From contig NZ_QCZK02000030.1 of the NCBI RefSeq assembly GCF_003347595.2, positions 1-64,000 on the forward strand: DNA of 64,000 nucleotides, read 5' to 3'. Numbering within the stretch: position 1 is the first letter of the stretch; every line of letters begins with the position of its first letter. The position numbers and the translations under genes are program-made. Positions 17,852 to 26,805 of this stretch are shown here, piece by piece. Source of the stretch: Botryobacter ruber. Its GTDB lineage: Bacteria > Bacteroidota > Bacteroidia > Cytophagales > Hymenobacteraceae. The notes beneath the pieces are model-generated. The model did not search any database, had not been told where the DNA came from, and was given only the letters and a program-made list of their open reading frames with translations.

Positions 17852-17961
17852 AAGTCCCCCTTTGAAGGGGGTAAGGGGGATGACGCACGGGCTGAAGATT
17901 AATAAGCTGATTTATCCGCAGGTGTAATCATCCCCCTACCCCCTTCAAAGGGGGACAAAAA
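17852..17961. repeat. Family E inverted repeat (GTCCCCCTTTGAAGGGGGTA)
   Basis: Arm 17852-17881 (GTCCCCCTTTGAAGGGGGTA then AGGGGGAT) pairs with arm 17927-17956 (ATCATCCCCC…TTCAAAGGGGGAC). The left arm is followed by GACGCACGGGCTGAAG, which recurs inverted at 13428. The element fills the AraC/isomerase spacer. Confidence 0.75.
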
Positions 17962-18018
17962 ACAGCTGCAGTAAATCAATTTCATACCACACCACCTATT
18001 CACCACAAACCTAAACCT

Positions 18019-18840
18019 ATGAACCTGAAATTCTTTTGCCCCCGCTGGGGAAGCGAGAACCTGAGCTGGAATGATTTCTTACAGAAAATAAAAGAAGCCG
18101 GCTTTTCCGGCGTTGAATACGCCATTTCCAACAGCACTACCCACGAGGAGCTGAACCAAGTCTGGGAGTTGGCCGAGCAATTAAAGCTTGAGGTTATACC
18201 ACAGCACTACGAAACCGCTGACCCTGATTTCTCCAGGCACCACGACACCCTCGCCGCCTGGTTTGAAAAAGTAAGCCCCTACCAAGCTCCTAAAATTGAT
18301 TGCCAGACGGGCAGGGACTTTTTTTCATTTGAGCAGAACAAACAGCTGATTGAACTCGCTGCAGCACACACCCGCAACACCAGTGTAAAAGTCTACCACG
18401 AAACGCACCGCAGCAAATTTGCCTTCGCTGCACACGTTACCAAAGAGTACCTGACCAGGATTCCGGAACTGGAAATTACGCTCGATGCCTCGCACTGGGT
18501 AAATGTAGCGGAGACTTACCTCGACGAGCAGCACGAGGCAATGGAACTGGCCATCTCCCGTACCGGCCACATCCATGCCCGCGTGGGCTACCCGGAAGGA
18601 CCGCAAGTGCCGGACCCGCGGGTACCCGAATGGCAGGAGGCTGTGGAGAAGCACCTGGCCTGGTGGGATAAAGTAGCTGACAAGTTCAAGGCTGCCGGTA
18701 CTGACTTCACCATCACCCCTGAATTTGGCCCGTTCCCGTACATGGTACCGCTGCCCTTCACGCGACAGCCTATCACGGACCAGTGGGAGGTGAATGTGTA
18801 TATGATGCAGCTGTTGCGCGACAGGTATCAGAACTGGTAG
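18019..18840 (+). CDS. Sugar phosphate isomerase/epimerase family protein
   Basis: This 273-residue TIM-barrel protein of the xylose-isomerase-like superfamily has conserved metal-site strands YHETHRSKF (Glu), EITLDASHWV (Asp), GHIHARVGYPEGP (His) and TPEFGPFPYM (Glu). The N-terminus MNLKFFCPRWGSENLSWNDFLQKIKEAGF is a clean start. Lacking a signal peptide, it should act in the cytoplasm on a sugar or sugar-acid intermediate. It is one of only two intact plus-strand genes here, reading away from AraC and convergent with RhaT. It may be co-transcribed with AraC, although a 238-bp spacer with two repeats separates them. Confidence 0.78.
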   Translation: MNLKFFCPRWGSENLSWNDFLQKIKEAGFSGVEYAISNSTTHEELNQVWELAEQLKLEVIPQHYETADPDFSRHHDTLAAWFEKVSPYQAPKIDCQTGRDFFSFEQNKQLIELAAAHTRNTSVKVYHETHRSKFAFAAHVTKEYLTRIPELEITLDASHWVNVAETYLDEQHEAMELAISRTGHIHARVGYPEGPQVPDPRVPEWQEAVEKHLAWWDKVADKFKAAGTDFTITPEFGPFPYMVPLPFTRQPITDQWEVNVYMMQLLRDRYQNW

Positions 18841-18851
18841 TTCAGAAACAG

Positions 18852-18890
18852 GAAGGCCTCCGGAGCATTTGGTTCCGGAGGCCTTCTTTT
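18852..18890 (+). terminator. Intrinsic terminator of the plus-strand isomerase gene
   Basis: GAAGGCCTCCGGA / TCCGGAGGCCTTC is a 13-bp stem followed by six T, starting 12 bp past the stop. Confidence 0.85.
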
Positions 18891-18898
18891 TTAAACAA

Positions 18899-19031
18899 CT
18901 GCTTCAAGTTTTCAACTTGGAGCTTTTTATTATGCCAGTTTTCAACTGGCGGGGCTGTGAATGCCGGTAAAGTTAGGCACGAAAGCTGAAAGCTTTCCCA
19001 ACAACAGCTCCAAGTTGAAAACTTGAAGCAG
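18899..19031. repeat. Family G nested inverted repeat (TTCAAGTTTTCAACTTGGAG)
   Basis: The outer arms 18899-18924 and 19006-19031 are inverted copies of CTGCTTCAAGTTTTCAACTT then GGAGCT. Smaller hairpins lie inside at 18934-18950 and 18981-18998. The element sits between two convergent genes and may help stop RhaT transcription. Confidence 0.8.
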
Positions 19032-19044
19032 GATTTTTTTAAGC

Positions 19045-20115
19045 TTAATGCCCGCCGGTACTTACCTGCTCCATCTCCGCCTGTCCTTTTACCGTGCCGT
19101 AGGTCATGATAAGGAAAGAGGTACAAAGAATTACCAGTGCAGCAATCAAGAGGATGTATGTTTTGCGGGAGACGTTTTTCCATTCCTTCATCGCCACCCC
19201 CACAATAAAGCTGAAGAAGATGAGCATCGACATGTGGATAACCCAGCTCGCAAACTGGAAGTTGCCCATGCGCACGTGCCCGATACCGTAGAAGAAGAAC
19301 TGGAAGCACCATAGCACACCGGCAAATGCCGACCACATAAAGTTTTTCATCACGGCAAACTTGCCCAGGCCACCTCTGAACGACATTTCTTTCAGGTTTC
19401 CCTGCTTTACCGCCAGCACCATAAACCAAATCAGGTTCACCATAAAGCAACCTGCTGTAGACACAATGAGTTTGGCGTTTCCTTCAAAATGGCCTGCGCC
19501 GTTGGCTGCCGCCATGTCGGCAATGGGTTGGCCTATTTCAAGTGAGATGTTGAATACGGCGGAGAGGAATCCACCTACGATGGTCAGGATTAAGCCTTTG
19601 CGCATGTTAAAGTGCTGCGCCTGCCCTATCTCCCGCTCTTTCTTAAAGCCGGCCCAGCCACACATCGCCACACCCAGCATCGAAATGCCCATGGCTGTGA
19701 GGATGATATCGCCGCCGGGGCGGGCGAAATATTCCATCACCTCTCCCTTCATAATCAGGGGTGTCATGGTACCGATGATGGCCGACAAGCCGATGGAAAT
19801 GGTGTAGGTAAGCGAGTAGCCGATGTGGCGGGTGGCATAGCCAAACGACATGCCGCCAAAGCCATAGCAGGCGCCCAGTAGAAATGCCGACAGCACCACC
19901 TCACCCGGCGCATTGGCCAGTATGCTGAAAAAGCCAGGCACCGTCAGGTAACCCAATACCGTAGGCACGATAATCCAGGCAAACAGCGCCTGCACCAGCC
20001 AGAAAGAGGTCCAGGACCAGGCCTTTGTTTTGTGGTAAGGCAGGTAACAGGTAGAGGCCGAAATGCCACCCACAGCATGCAGGGCGGTTCCTTCAATAGG
20101 ATTAGGTACTATCAT
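19045..20115 (-). CDS. rhaT: L-rhamnose/proton symporter RhaT family
   Basis: This 356-residue inner-membrane protein has about ten helices. The opening MIVPNPIEGTALHAVGGISASTCYLPYHKTKAWSWTSFWLVQALFAWIIVPT and the GACYGFGGMSFGYATRHIGYSLTY segment are characteristic of RhaT. The family brings L-rhamnose in with protons. No rhamnose isomerase, kinase or aldolase is in this window, so either these lie elsewhere or this member carries another sugar. Rhamnose would fit rhamnogalacturonan breakdown. It is downstream of MaoC across 142 bp holding a good copy of the regulon palindrome, so it is probably under both read-through and local control. Confidence 0.87.
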   Translation of the reverse strand: MIVPNPIEGTALHAVGGISASTCYLPYHKTKAWSWTSFWLVQALFAWIIVPTVLGYLTVPGFFSILANAPGEVVLSAFLLGACYGFGGMSFGYATRHIGYSLTYTISIGLSAIIGTMTPLIMKGEVMEYFARPGGDIILTAMGISMLGVAMCGWAGFKKEREIGQAQHFNMRKGLILTIVGGFLSAVFNISLEIGQPIADMAAANGAGHFEGNAKLIVSTAGCFMVNLIWFMVLAVKQGNLKEMSFRGGLGKFAVMKNFMWSAFAGVLWCFQFFFYGIGHVRMGNFQFASWVIHMSMLIFFSFIVGVAMKEWKNVSRKTYILLIAALVILCTSFLIMTYGTVKGQAEMEQVSTGGH

Positions 20116-20173
20116 GGGTAAAAGGTATTACAGTTGACGGGTTAGGGTACTCAGGGCGGTGTATTTACTATCT

Positions 20174-20187
20174 CACTAACGTTTGTT
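20174..20187. promoter_or_regulatory. Operator candidate CACTAACGTTTGTT (rhaT)
   Basis: A 13-of-14 match to AACTAAYRTTWGTT, 58 bp upstream of the rhaT start. It is followed by AAATC and identical over CTAACGTTTGTT to the site at 34601. Confidence 0.55.
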
Positions 20188-20257
20188 AAATCTTAAACTA
20201 CACTTTAGCCGGATTAATTCCATCTAAAGTGCAGTAAAAACGTAGCTGCTGCTACAT

Positions 20258-20704
20258 TTATTGTTGTTTGCGTTTGGCAAGCAGGATGTGGTCGCACACC
20301 ATCACGATTTCGCCGCGCTGGTTATAGGTTTCCACGTGCTCCACTACCTTGCCGAACTCCGGTCGCTTGTCTTCAGCTTTCTCGGAAATGGTTACTTTGG
20401 TGTGGATGGTGTCGCCGATGTGAACCGGTTTGATAAAACGCAGCCTGTCGTAGCCTTTCGAGAATGCTTCGGGGTTAATTTCGGAAGCTGTCTGGCCGAT
20501 GGATACGCTGAAGATAAGGGTGCCGTGGGCGATACGCTCTTTAAAAGGCTGCTGCTTGCACCACTCCGCATCCATGTGGTGCGGGAAAAAATCGCCTGTC
20601 TGGCCGGCGTGCAGCACAAAATCGGTTTCGGTAATGGTTCTTCCTAAGGTTTCTCGTGTTGCTCCTAATTCGTAATCTTCGTAAAACTGCGACCTGATAT
20701 GCAT
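20258..20704 (-). CDS. MaoC-like hot-dog dehydratase/hydratase
   Basis: This 148-residue single-hot-dog protein has the hydratase motif reading [13 protein letters not shown]: Asp38 and His43 form the expected catalytic pair of GDxNPxH, with Asn replaced by Phe. It continues into the typical [15 protein letters not shown] and [14 protein letters not shown] segments. Known relatives hydrate enoyl-CoA or similar thioesters in the cytoplasm. Together with two CoA-transferases it points to a CoA-thioester route. It follows the Gfo/Idh/MocA gene by 9 bp in one operon. Confidence 0.85.
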   Translation of the reverse strand: MHIRSQFYEDYELGATRETLGRTITETDFVLHAGQTGDFFPHHMDAEWCKQQPFKERIAHGTLIFSVSIGQTASEINPEAFSKGYDRLRFIKPVHIGDTIHTKVTISEKAEDKRPEFGKVVEHVETYNQRGEIVMVCDHILLAKRKQQ

Positions 20705-20713
20705 AAATCGTTA

Positions 20714-21790
20714 TTAATTGAATAAATTCTTGTTAATGGGTACTCCCCCGTTGTCGCTCGACTTGTAAGCGCTCTCCACCACAATCATGGTTTTAATCAC
20801 ATCTTCGATGCTGGTTGGCATGACGTCGGTTTCGCCGTTGGCATAGCGCATCACGCTCGACATGGTGCCGATAAAGGCATCAGGAAACCAGCTGCCTTCG
20901 AGTTCCTGGGTCTTCCACTCCGGCTCCTTGCCTTCTTCCAGGATGCAGTATTCAAACTTGTCCGGCACACCTTTCGGGTAGTCGAGCAGGAGGCCCATTT
21001 TGGCTTTGATGGCGCCTTTGGTACCTTCCCACTTGATGAAGCTCTCCTGGTTGTGCGGCCCGAAGTTGTGGTCGTGGTTTGTATTAATAACAGCGTGCAT
21101 GCTGTCGTTGTAATCGAAAATAATAGTCGTGCGCGACGAAGACAGGTTCTTGTAAGGGTTGCGCAGCGTTTTGGCCATCACGCTCTTCGGGTCGCCGAGG
21201 AAGGACCGTACCATGTCGATGTAATGGATGCTGTGGTACTGAATCTCGAGGCGCTCGTGCACGATAACGTGCGGGAAAATTTCCCAGGGCGTATACGTTG
21301 TCAGGCGAACTTCCAAATCGTACAGCTCGCCAATGGCACCGGAATCAATTAAGTAGCGGGCGGCGCTCACGTAAGGGGCAAAGCGCAGCTGGCAGTTAAT
21401 AGCGGCTTTCAGGCCTTTGCTTTTGCAGACGTCGTAAATCTCTTTTGTCTGCGCAAAGTAATCGCCCATCGGCTTCTGTATCAGCACCGGCGCCCCGTCG
21501 GGCAGCTGCTTGAGGACCTCAACAAACTGGTTGGGCATGAGCGTAAGGTCGTAGACGGCATTTACCGGAGCTGCCTCCACAGCCTCTGCTACGGTTTTGA
21601 ACACATGCGGTATCTGGTACTCCTCGGCCAGTTTCTCAGCCTTCTCGATGGTACGGTTGGTGATGCCGAAAACTTCGAAACCTGCTTTTTTATAAGCAGG
21701 CAGATGCGCGTCACGCACAATGCCGCCGGCTCCAATAATGATGATGGGCAGCGGATTCTGTGGAAGTATCGGTTTGTAGGGTATTTCCAT
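20714..21790 (-). CDS. Gfo/Idh/MocA family oxidoreductase with QKP motif (paralogue)
   Basis: This 358-residue Rossmann oxidoreductase has IIIIGAGGIVRDAHLPAYKKAGF at 16-38. The EKP motif is IQKPM (Gln105-Lys106-Pro107), and the histidine region is QYHSIHYIDMVRSFLG. It is a paralogue of the protein at 14758, and both share the Gln in place of Glu. It lies 2 bp after the solute-binding-protein-like gene and 9 bp before MaoC, so it is tightly co-transcribed with the CoA-transferase cluster. It probably oxidises or reduces a sugar-derived acid (inference). Confidence 0.82.
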   Translation of the reverse strand: MEIPYKPILPQNPLPIIIIGAGGIVRDAHLPAYKKAGFEVFGITNRTIEKAEKLAEEYQIPHVFKTVAEAVEAAPVNAVYDLTLMPNQFVEVLKQLPDGAPVLIQKPMGDYFAQTKEIYDVCKSKGLKAAINCQLRFAPYVSAARYLIDSGAIGELYDLEVRLTTYTPWEIFPHVIVHERLEIQYHSIHYIDMVRSFLGDPKSVMAKTLRNPYKNLSSSRTTIIFDYNDSMHAVINTNHDHNFGPHNQESFIKWEGTKGAIKAKMGLLLDYPKGVPDKFEYCILEEGKEPEWKTQELEGSWFPDAFIGTMSSVMRYANGETDVMPTSIEDVIKTMIVVESAYKSSDNGGVPINKNLFN

Positions 21791-21792
21791 GT

Positions 21793-23031
21793 TTACCTGA
21801 AAATTTCGTTTATCTCCTGCTGCCCTTCTTTGAGAATGTCGGCAACAGGCTCGTCTGTATTAATTGCCTTCAGCACCACCTTGTCAATCACCTCTGCTGT
21901 TCTGGCCCACAGTTCGTGGCGGGGCAGGGTTTTGGAGTTCCGGTGCAGCTGCTCTAACTTATGATAGTACGGCACCACGGTGTTAACTTCGGCATCGTGC
22001 CAGGTAGAAATCCGGCAGCCAATGCCCCCCTCCAGCGTCAGTTGCTTGTCGTTGCGCCTGTTGGTGGCAAACTTAATAAAATCGTAGGCAATTTCCTTGT
22101 GGCGGCTGCCGCTTCCGATGGTGTACATCCAGTACACGTTCAGCGACGTGCCCAGCCCGTTCGGGCCATGCGGGATGTCGGCGATGTCTACTTTTCCTTT
22201 TACTTTTGAGCCGGGGTCTACTTCGCACACCGAGGCAAATCCGAACCAGTTTACCATCATGGCTACCTCGCCGTTGGCAAAGGCTTGTCCGGCTCTTACC
22301 GATTCGAAGTCGGCGCAGTTGGGGTGCACCACTGATTTATCGTGCAGCACCTCGCGGTAAAACTCCAGCCCCTCGCGGGCAGCAGCAGAGTCTATGGTGA
22401 CACGTGCAGCAGTATCCGTCAGCTCCCCTCCCCTCGTCCAGAGTTGCAGGCAGAAGTCGAACACCGTGTTGTGGCCGTCGGGATAGGCGGCGAAGAGGGT
22501 GCCGTAAAGGTTTTGCTCCGGCCTTTGGAAAAAGCGGGCAACGGTTACGAAGTCGTCCCAGGTTTTGGGGGGAGCGAGTTTTTTGCCGTGCTGTTTGTAG
22601 AAGTTTTCCTGCTCCTGCGGGTCCTCGAACAGGTCTTTGCGGTAAATGAGGCATTCGGGTCCGTCGTGGAAAGGCAGGCCTACCACCTGGTTTCCGAATT
22701 GCTGCATCTCCAGCAACGCAGACGACCACCCCTGCGGGTAGTCGTCTGGCTGGTTATTTTCTATAAATGGCGTTAAATCTTCAATGGCACCGGAGGCATG
22801 CGCTTCGGCAATCCAGTCGGTGTTGAGGTGGGCGATGTCCCAGGAGCCATTTTTCAGGCCTTCCTTTACCAGGGTTTCGTCGTGCAGCTGGTGTAGCTCC
22901 ATCGGGATAGCTTCGAGCTGCAGCGTGCAATTAGTTTCTTTACAGTAGGCCTCCCAGGTTTTGGCCAGGGCCGCCTCAAAAGGGCCGAACTTTCTTACTG
23001 CAAACTTCAGGACATCGTTTTTTTCGGGCAT
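21793..23031 (-). CDS. Solute-binding-protein-fold protein without signal peptide (SBP-1)
   Basis: This 412-residue protein resembles family 1 extracellular solute-binding proteins: ALAKTWEAYCKETNCTLQLEAIP near the start, GSWDIAHLNTDWIAEAHASGAIEDLTPFI, VGLPFHDGPECLIYRKDLFEDP and FANGEVAMMVNWFG. Its N-terminus MPEKNDVLKFAVRKFGPF has no hydrophobic stretch or lipobox. The upstream gene stops 3 bp away, leaving no room for a hidden signal. No ABC permease or ATPase gene is nearby. It should therefore stay in the cytoplasm, unlike known transport-linked members. A role as a cytoplasmic ligand sensor, carrier or enzyme partner for the CoA-transferases is possible (inference). Confidence 0.75.
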   Translation of the reverse strand: MPEKNDVLKFAVRKFGPFEAALAKTWEAYCKETNCTLQLEAIPMELHQLHDETLVKEGLKNGSWDIAHLNTDWIAEAHASGAIEDLTPFIENNQPDDYPQGWSSALLEMQQFGNQVVGLPFHDGPECLIYRKDLFEDPQEQENFYKQHGKKLAPPKTWDDFVTVARFFQRPEQNLYGTLFAAYPDGHNTVFDFCLQLWTRGGELTDTAARVTIDSAAAREGLEFYREVLHDKSVVHPNCADFESVRAGQAFANGEVAMMVNWFGFASVCEVDPGSKVKGKVDIADIPHGPNGLGTSLNVYWMYTIGSGSRHKEIAYDFIKFATNRRNDKQLTLEGGIGCRISTWHDAEVNTVVPYYHKLEQLHRNSKTLPRHELWARTAEVIDKVVLKAINTDEPVADILKEGQQEINEIFR

Positions 23032-23034
23032 ATA

Positions 23035-24195
23035 TTACCTTCCTGTGTGTTTTACAAGCATTTCTTCGATAATAGCGGCGGTATGCTCGCCCAGCTTCGG
23101 AGCGCCTTTGTCTGACACCAGAATTTCGCCGTCAATCTTTATCGGGCAGCGGGTGGTGCGGTAGCTGTAGCCGTCGCCCATGTGCACTTCCTGTATCATC
23201 TCGAGCACTTTAAAGCCTTCGTGGTCCATGAGGCGGTCCCAGGTCATCACGTCGGCACACCAGATATCGGCAGGCTCCAGCACGGCCAGCCACTGCTCGG
23301 TGGTACCGGTCTGCAGATGCTGTGCTAAGATAGCTTTTATTTCGTCACGTTTGTCAAACCAGGAAGCAACTTCTTTATAGTGTAGCAACTCCGGACACTG
23401 CAGCAGTTCGCCCAGTTGCGGAATAGACCCCATGGCAATCGCCAGGAAGCCGTTGCTCGTCTGGTAGATGCCGTAGGGCGCCCCCAGGTAAGCGTGTGCG
23501 TTATTCTTCAGCGACCTTACCGTCGGCTGGCCGCCGTCGCGGTAGTAAGTGGTAATGGCCTCGAACTGGAAATCGACAACAGATTCCAGCATGCTTACCT
23601 GTACCAGGCCGCCTTCGCCGGTAATGCCGCGGCGCACGAGGCAGGCCATCAGGCCCTGCGCCAGGTGGGCGCCTGTTAAGATATCCACTACGGCAATGCC
23701 CATGGGTACCGGTCCTTTATCGCCGTTGCCGCTCAGCCAGGTTAAGCCCGAGAGCGACTGTACCAGCAGGTCCTGTCCCGGCTTGTTTTTCCAGGGGCCT
23801 TCGTCGCCGTAGCCGGTAATTTCGCCGTACACCACCTCCGGGTTCACGCGCTTCACCGACTCAAAATCAAAGCCCAGACGTTCCATCACACCCGGACGAA
23901 AGTTGTGCATCACTACGTCGGCCTGCTTTACCAGCTCCCAGATTTCGGTGCGGTCTTCTTTTTTCTTCAGGTCGGCTACAAAGCTTTCTTTGTTGCGGTT
24001 GATGGCATGGAAAATAGAGGAGTCGCCGTTCATTATCACATTCGACACGTACAGCTGCCTGCAAATATCCCCTGTGTCCGGCTTTTCAATTTTGATTACC
24101 CTTGCGCCTAAATCAGCCAGGCGCAGACTAGCCGAGGGGCCGGAAAGAAACTGGCTGAAATCAACTACTAAGATGTCTTCTAAAGGTTTTATCAT
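23035..24195 (-). CDS. CaiB/BaiF family CoA-transferase (copy 1)
   Basis: This 386-residue class III CoA-transferase has the N-terminal [35 protein letters not shown] (Rossmann part of the interlocked fold), followed by INRNKES and [13 protein letters not shown]. The candidate catalytic Asp171 lies in [14 protein letters not shown]. The family moves CoA between carboxylic acids. It is a close paralogue of the upstream gene at 24362 along its whole length, including [11 protein letters not shown] and [11 protein letters not shown], suggesting a heteromeric pair. It heads a sub-operon (CoA-transferase, SBP-1, Gfo, MaoC) with an operator in its 166-bp leader gap. Confidence 0.88.
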   Translation of the reverse strand: MIKPLEDILVVDFSQFLSGPSASLRLADLGARVIKIEKPDTGDICRQLYVSNVIMNGDSSIFHAINRNKESFVADLKKKEDRTEIWELVKQADVVMHNFRPGVMERLGFDFESVKRVNPEVVYGEITGYGDEGPWKNKPGQDLLVQSLSGLTWLSGNGDKGPVPMGIAVVDILTGAHLAQGLMACLVRRGITGEGGLVQVSMLESVVDFQFEAITTYYRDGGQPTVRSLKNNAHAYLGAPYGIYQTSNGFLAIAMGSIPQLGELLQCPELLHYKEVASWFDKRDEIKAILAQHLQTGTTEQWLAVLEPADIWCADVMTWDRLMDHEGFKVLEMIQEVHMGDGYSYRTTRCPIKIDGEILVSDKGAPKLGEHTAAIIEEMLVKHTGR

Positions 24196-24297
24196 TCGCT
24201 TACCCTGCTACGGGCCTCCATGCTGCTAAAAAGTTTCCTGGTGCGTTTGCTGTTTTTACACATTCAGCAAAGTATAGTATCGGGCTGCCTCTGTACT

Positions 24298-24311
24298 AAT
24301 TAATGTTTGTT
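24298..24311. promoter_or_regulatory. Operator candidate AATTAATGTTTGTT (CoA-transferase 1)
   Basis: One mismatch to AACTAAYRTTWGTT, lying in the gap between the two CoA-transferase genes about 100 bp before the start at 24195. The right half and following AAA match the site at 20174. Confidence 0.5.
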
Positions 24312-24361
24312 AAACAGCCTTTGTGTTTCCCACACCAGGAGAAACACCTTTTAAAATTTTT

Positions 24362-25507
24362 TTATACAAGTTCAAATGCTTTGTTAATCTCCTGGGTGTG
24401 CTGCCCTGGCTTGGGAGCAGATTTAGGGGAGAACAACTTTTGCCTATCGATGCGGATAGGGCAACGCGTGGTCCTGATGCGGTCGCCATCGGCTGATACC
24501 GTTTCCTGCTCCATCTGCAGTACTTTGTAGCCTTCGTGGTTCAGGAACTCCTCGTAGTTCTGCACATCTGCACACCAGATATCGGCAGGCTCCAGCACAG
24601 CCAGCCACTCGGCGGTAGTGCGCTCCTTCAGGAAAGCGCCCAGTTTTGCCATTATCTCATCGCGGTACACAAACCAGGAATCGCTGCCTTTGTAGGCCAG
24701 CAGTTCGTAGCAGCCCAGCTTTTCGCCCAGCACATCCACATCCTCCATCGCCATGGCAATGTAACGGTCTTTTGTTTTGTAGATACCGTAAGGAGCGCTC
24801 AGGTAGGCATTGCCATTCCCCTGCTTTGCCCGCTCCGGCTGTTTGCCACCGTCGTTGAGGTAGGTCGTCAGCAGCTCGAACTGGAAATCGAGGATAGACT
24901 CCAGCAGGCTTACTTCTACCAGGGCACCTTGTTTGGTTTTGCCCCTGCGGATAAGGGCCGCCAGGATACCTTGTGCAAAGTGGGCACCGCACATCATATC
25001 GGCTACCGCCAGACCAAACGGTGTTGGCAAATCGTTTTTATCGCCGCTCAAATGCGTTAAACCTGACAGGGACTGCACGAGCAAATCCTGCCCCGGTTTT
25101 TTGGCCCAGGGGCCTTTGTTACCGTAGCCGGTTACCACGCCGTAAATGAGGCGCGGGTTTATTTTGCTTACCGTAGCGTAGTCGAGGCCAATCTTTTCCA
25201 TCACACCCGGACGGAAATTGTGGGTCATGACGTCGGCTTTGGCAATCAGTTTTTTTATGCGTTCCAGGTCTTCGGGCGACTTGAGGTCGGCCGCGTAAGA
25301 CTCTTTGTTTCGGTTGATGGTATGAAATACAATGCTATCGTCGCCGGAAAAAAGGTTTTTAATGGCAATCTGACGGCCACTCTCTCCTTTTCCGGGTCGT
25401 TCTATTTTAATCACCCTCGCCCCCAGGTCCGCCAATCGCAGACCTGCTGAAGGTCCCGCCATAAACTGGCTGAACTCCAGCACTACCAGATTCTCCAGTG
25501 GCTTCAT
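24362..25507 (-). CDS. CaiB/BaiF family CoA-transferase (copy 2)
   Basis: This 381-residue paralogue of the gene at 23035 begins [38 protein letters not shown]. Its candidate catalytic Asp170 is in [14 protein letters not shown], and it shares [15 protein letters not shown] and [11 protein letters not shown] with copy 1. Its ATG overlaps the stop of the upstream SBP-2 gene by 4 bp (ATGA), so the two are translationally coupled. The acyl donor and acceptor are unknown. Two neighbouring class III CoA-transferases without acyl-CoA dehydrogenase or thiolase genes argue against ordinary carnitine or bile-acid pathways. Confidence 0.88.
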   Translation of the reverse strand: MKPLENLVVLEFSQFMAGPSAGLRLADLGARVIKIERPGKGESGRQIAIKNLFSGDDSIVFHTINRNKESYAADLKSPEDLERIKKLIAKADVMTHNFRPGVMEKIGLDYATVSKINPRLIYGVVTGYGNKGPWAKKPGQDLLVQSLSGLTHLSGDKNDLPTPFGLAVADMMCGAHFAQGILAALIRRGKTKQGALVEVSLLESILDFQFELLTTYLNDGGKQPERAKQGNGNAYLSAPYGIYKTKDRYIAMAMEDVDVLGEKLGCYELLAYKGSDSWFVYRDEIMAKLGAFLKERTTAEWLAVLEPADIWCADVQNYEEFLNHEGYKVLQMEQETVSADGDRIRTTRCPIRIDRQKLFSPKSAPKPGQHTQEINKAFELV

Positions 25508-26655
25508 TTTCTCGATTCGTTATACAAAATATTAAGTTCGTTCAGCACCTTTTCCTCACTACCGCCGTGCATCATGTAGTTCCGGATGGGGTTGCCGCCA
25601 TGGTCCTGGAAGTGCATGTAGCCGTTGTACCGTGGCCGCAGGAAAGCCCTGTCGAGCGTAGGCAGCGTGGACTGCAGCACATCAGCAGCATAGCTGTTGT
25701 TGAAAGTGTCGGTCCAGGCCGCACGATGGCCCGGTTGCCCGCCGGTGGCAAAATAAAGGGTACGCTGGCACTCCGCAGAGGCCACGAATTCGGCGTATTT
25801 AACGGCAATATCTACATGCTGGCAGGTCCTGGAAATAGCTAGCCCTGTGCCGCCAATGGTACTGCGCAGCTTACCAGTGCTCCCGAAAGAAACGATGTCG
25901 TGGAACTGCAGCAGGTTCTGGGCATAGCCCGGGCGGGAGTAGTTGGTATAGCCATAGGCAAAGGGGCAGTACACGTACTTGTCGGTGCGCGACATGGCCT
26001 CGTACACTTTTATCGGGTTCATGTCGAAACAGGCCGGGTCTACGAGCTGCGCCAGTTGTCGCATGGTCTGCAGCGCCTTCACCCCCACTTCCGGCGACAC
26101 TACCTCCGACTCCGACAGGAACGGCTCTTCGCCGTGCGCCAGGCAGAACATGTAGAAATTCATCAGGGTATCAATCGGAATAGCCGGGAAAATAACATGT
26201 CCATCCGATGCCAACGCCAGCACATCATCAAACGTCTGAGGCAGTTTCAGGCCGCGCTGCTCCAGCAGGTCGGGGCGGCAGGAGGCTACCGGTGTGGCCG
26301 CATCGATGGCGAGTGCCCACTGGTGACCGTCGTAGGTGTAGCTGCGGTGCGAGGCGCCAACAGAATTGGCGGCCTGGTCGGCCATAAATGCTTCCGGCAG
26401 GTACTCATCCAGCGGCACCAGCGTCTGATTTTTTGCGACAAAACCAGCCCAGGGGTGGTCGATAACAATCATATCGAAGTCGCTTGCCAGCTGGCCCAGC
26501 GGCTTATCAGCAAAATCCTGCAGCGAGCGTTTTACCCACTGTATATCTACTTCCGGATGTAATTCACCAAAACGTTGTGCTGTAGCCACCATGGGAACTA
26601 AGCCCCTGCTGTGGTCCCAGGTTATTCCTCTTAACTTGATTTTTCCGGAAGACAT
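25504..26655 (-). CDS. Solute-binding-protein-fold protein without signal peptide (SBP-2)
   Basis: This 383-residue protein has solute-binding character: [63 protein letters not shown], and later [26 protein letters not shown]. The N-terminus [10 protein letters not shown] has no signal peptide. A -7 box at 26678-26685 predicts a leader of only about 20 nt, so an upstream start is excluded. It is divergent in sequence from SBP-1. It is the first gene of the CoA-transferase operon and is coupled by a 4-bp overlap to CoA-transferase 2. It is probably cytoplasmic; its function is unknown. Confidence 0.75.
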   Translation of the reverse strand: MSSGKIKLRGITWDHSRGLVPMVATAQRFGELHPEVDIQWVKRSLQDFADKPLGQLASDFDMIVIDHPWAGFVAKNQTLVPLDEYLPEAFMADQAANSVGASHRSYTYDGHQWALAIDAATPVASCRPDLLEQRGLKLPQTFDDVLALASDGHVIFPAIPIDTLMNFYMFCLAHGEEPFLSESEVVSPEVGVKALQTMRQLAQLVDPACFDMNPIKVYEAMSRTDKYVYCPFAYGYTNYSRPGYAQNLLQFHDIVSFGSTGKLRSTIGGTGLAISRTCQHVDIAVKYAEFVASAECQRTLYFATGGQPGHRAAWTDTFNNSYAADVLQSTLPTLDRAFLRPRYNGYMHFQDHGGNPIRNYMMHGGSEEKVLNELNILYNESRK

Positions 26656-26677
26656 AATGCGTGTTAGTATTTTTGTT

Positions 26678-26685
26678 CAAATATA
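26678..26685 (-). promoter_or_regulatory. Promoter of the SBP-2/CoA-transferase operon
   Basis: The minus-strand reading is TATATTTG, followed by AACAAAAATA. Upstream TTTCATAAATAAATTTTATA matches the layout of promoters at 8187, 34746 and 48070. The predicted leader is about 20 nt. Confidence 0.6.
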
Positions 26686-26805
26686 AATATAAAATTTATT
26701 TATGAAATAAACTAAAGTAAATTAATTTTTATCTTCACTGATAAATAAGATATTCCGGAACAACAGCAGTTTTACATTAAAAGTGCAATTCTGTATAAGG
26801 CTTTT

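Noticed and set aside
21793..26655. An ABC sugar importer, suggested by two solute-binding proteins
   Set aside because: Neither protein has an export signal and no permease or ATPase gene occurs in the window.
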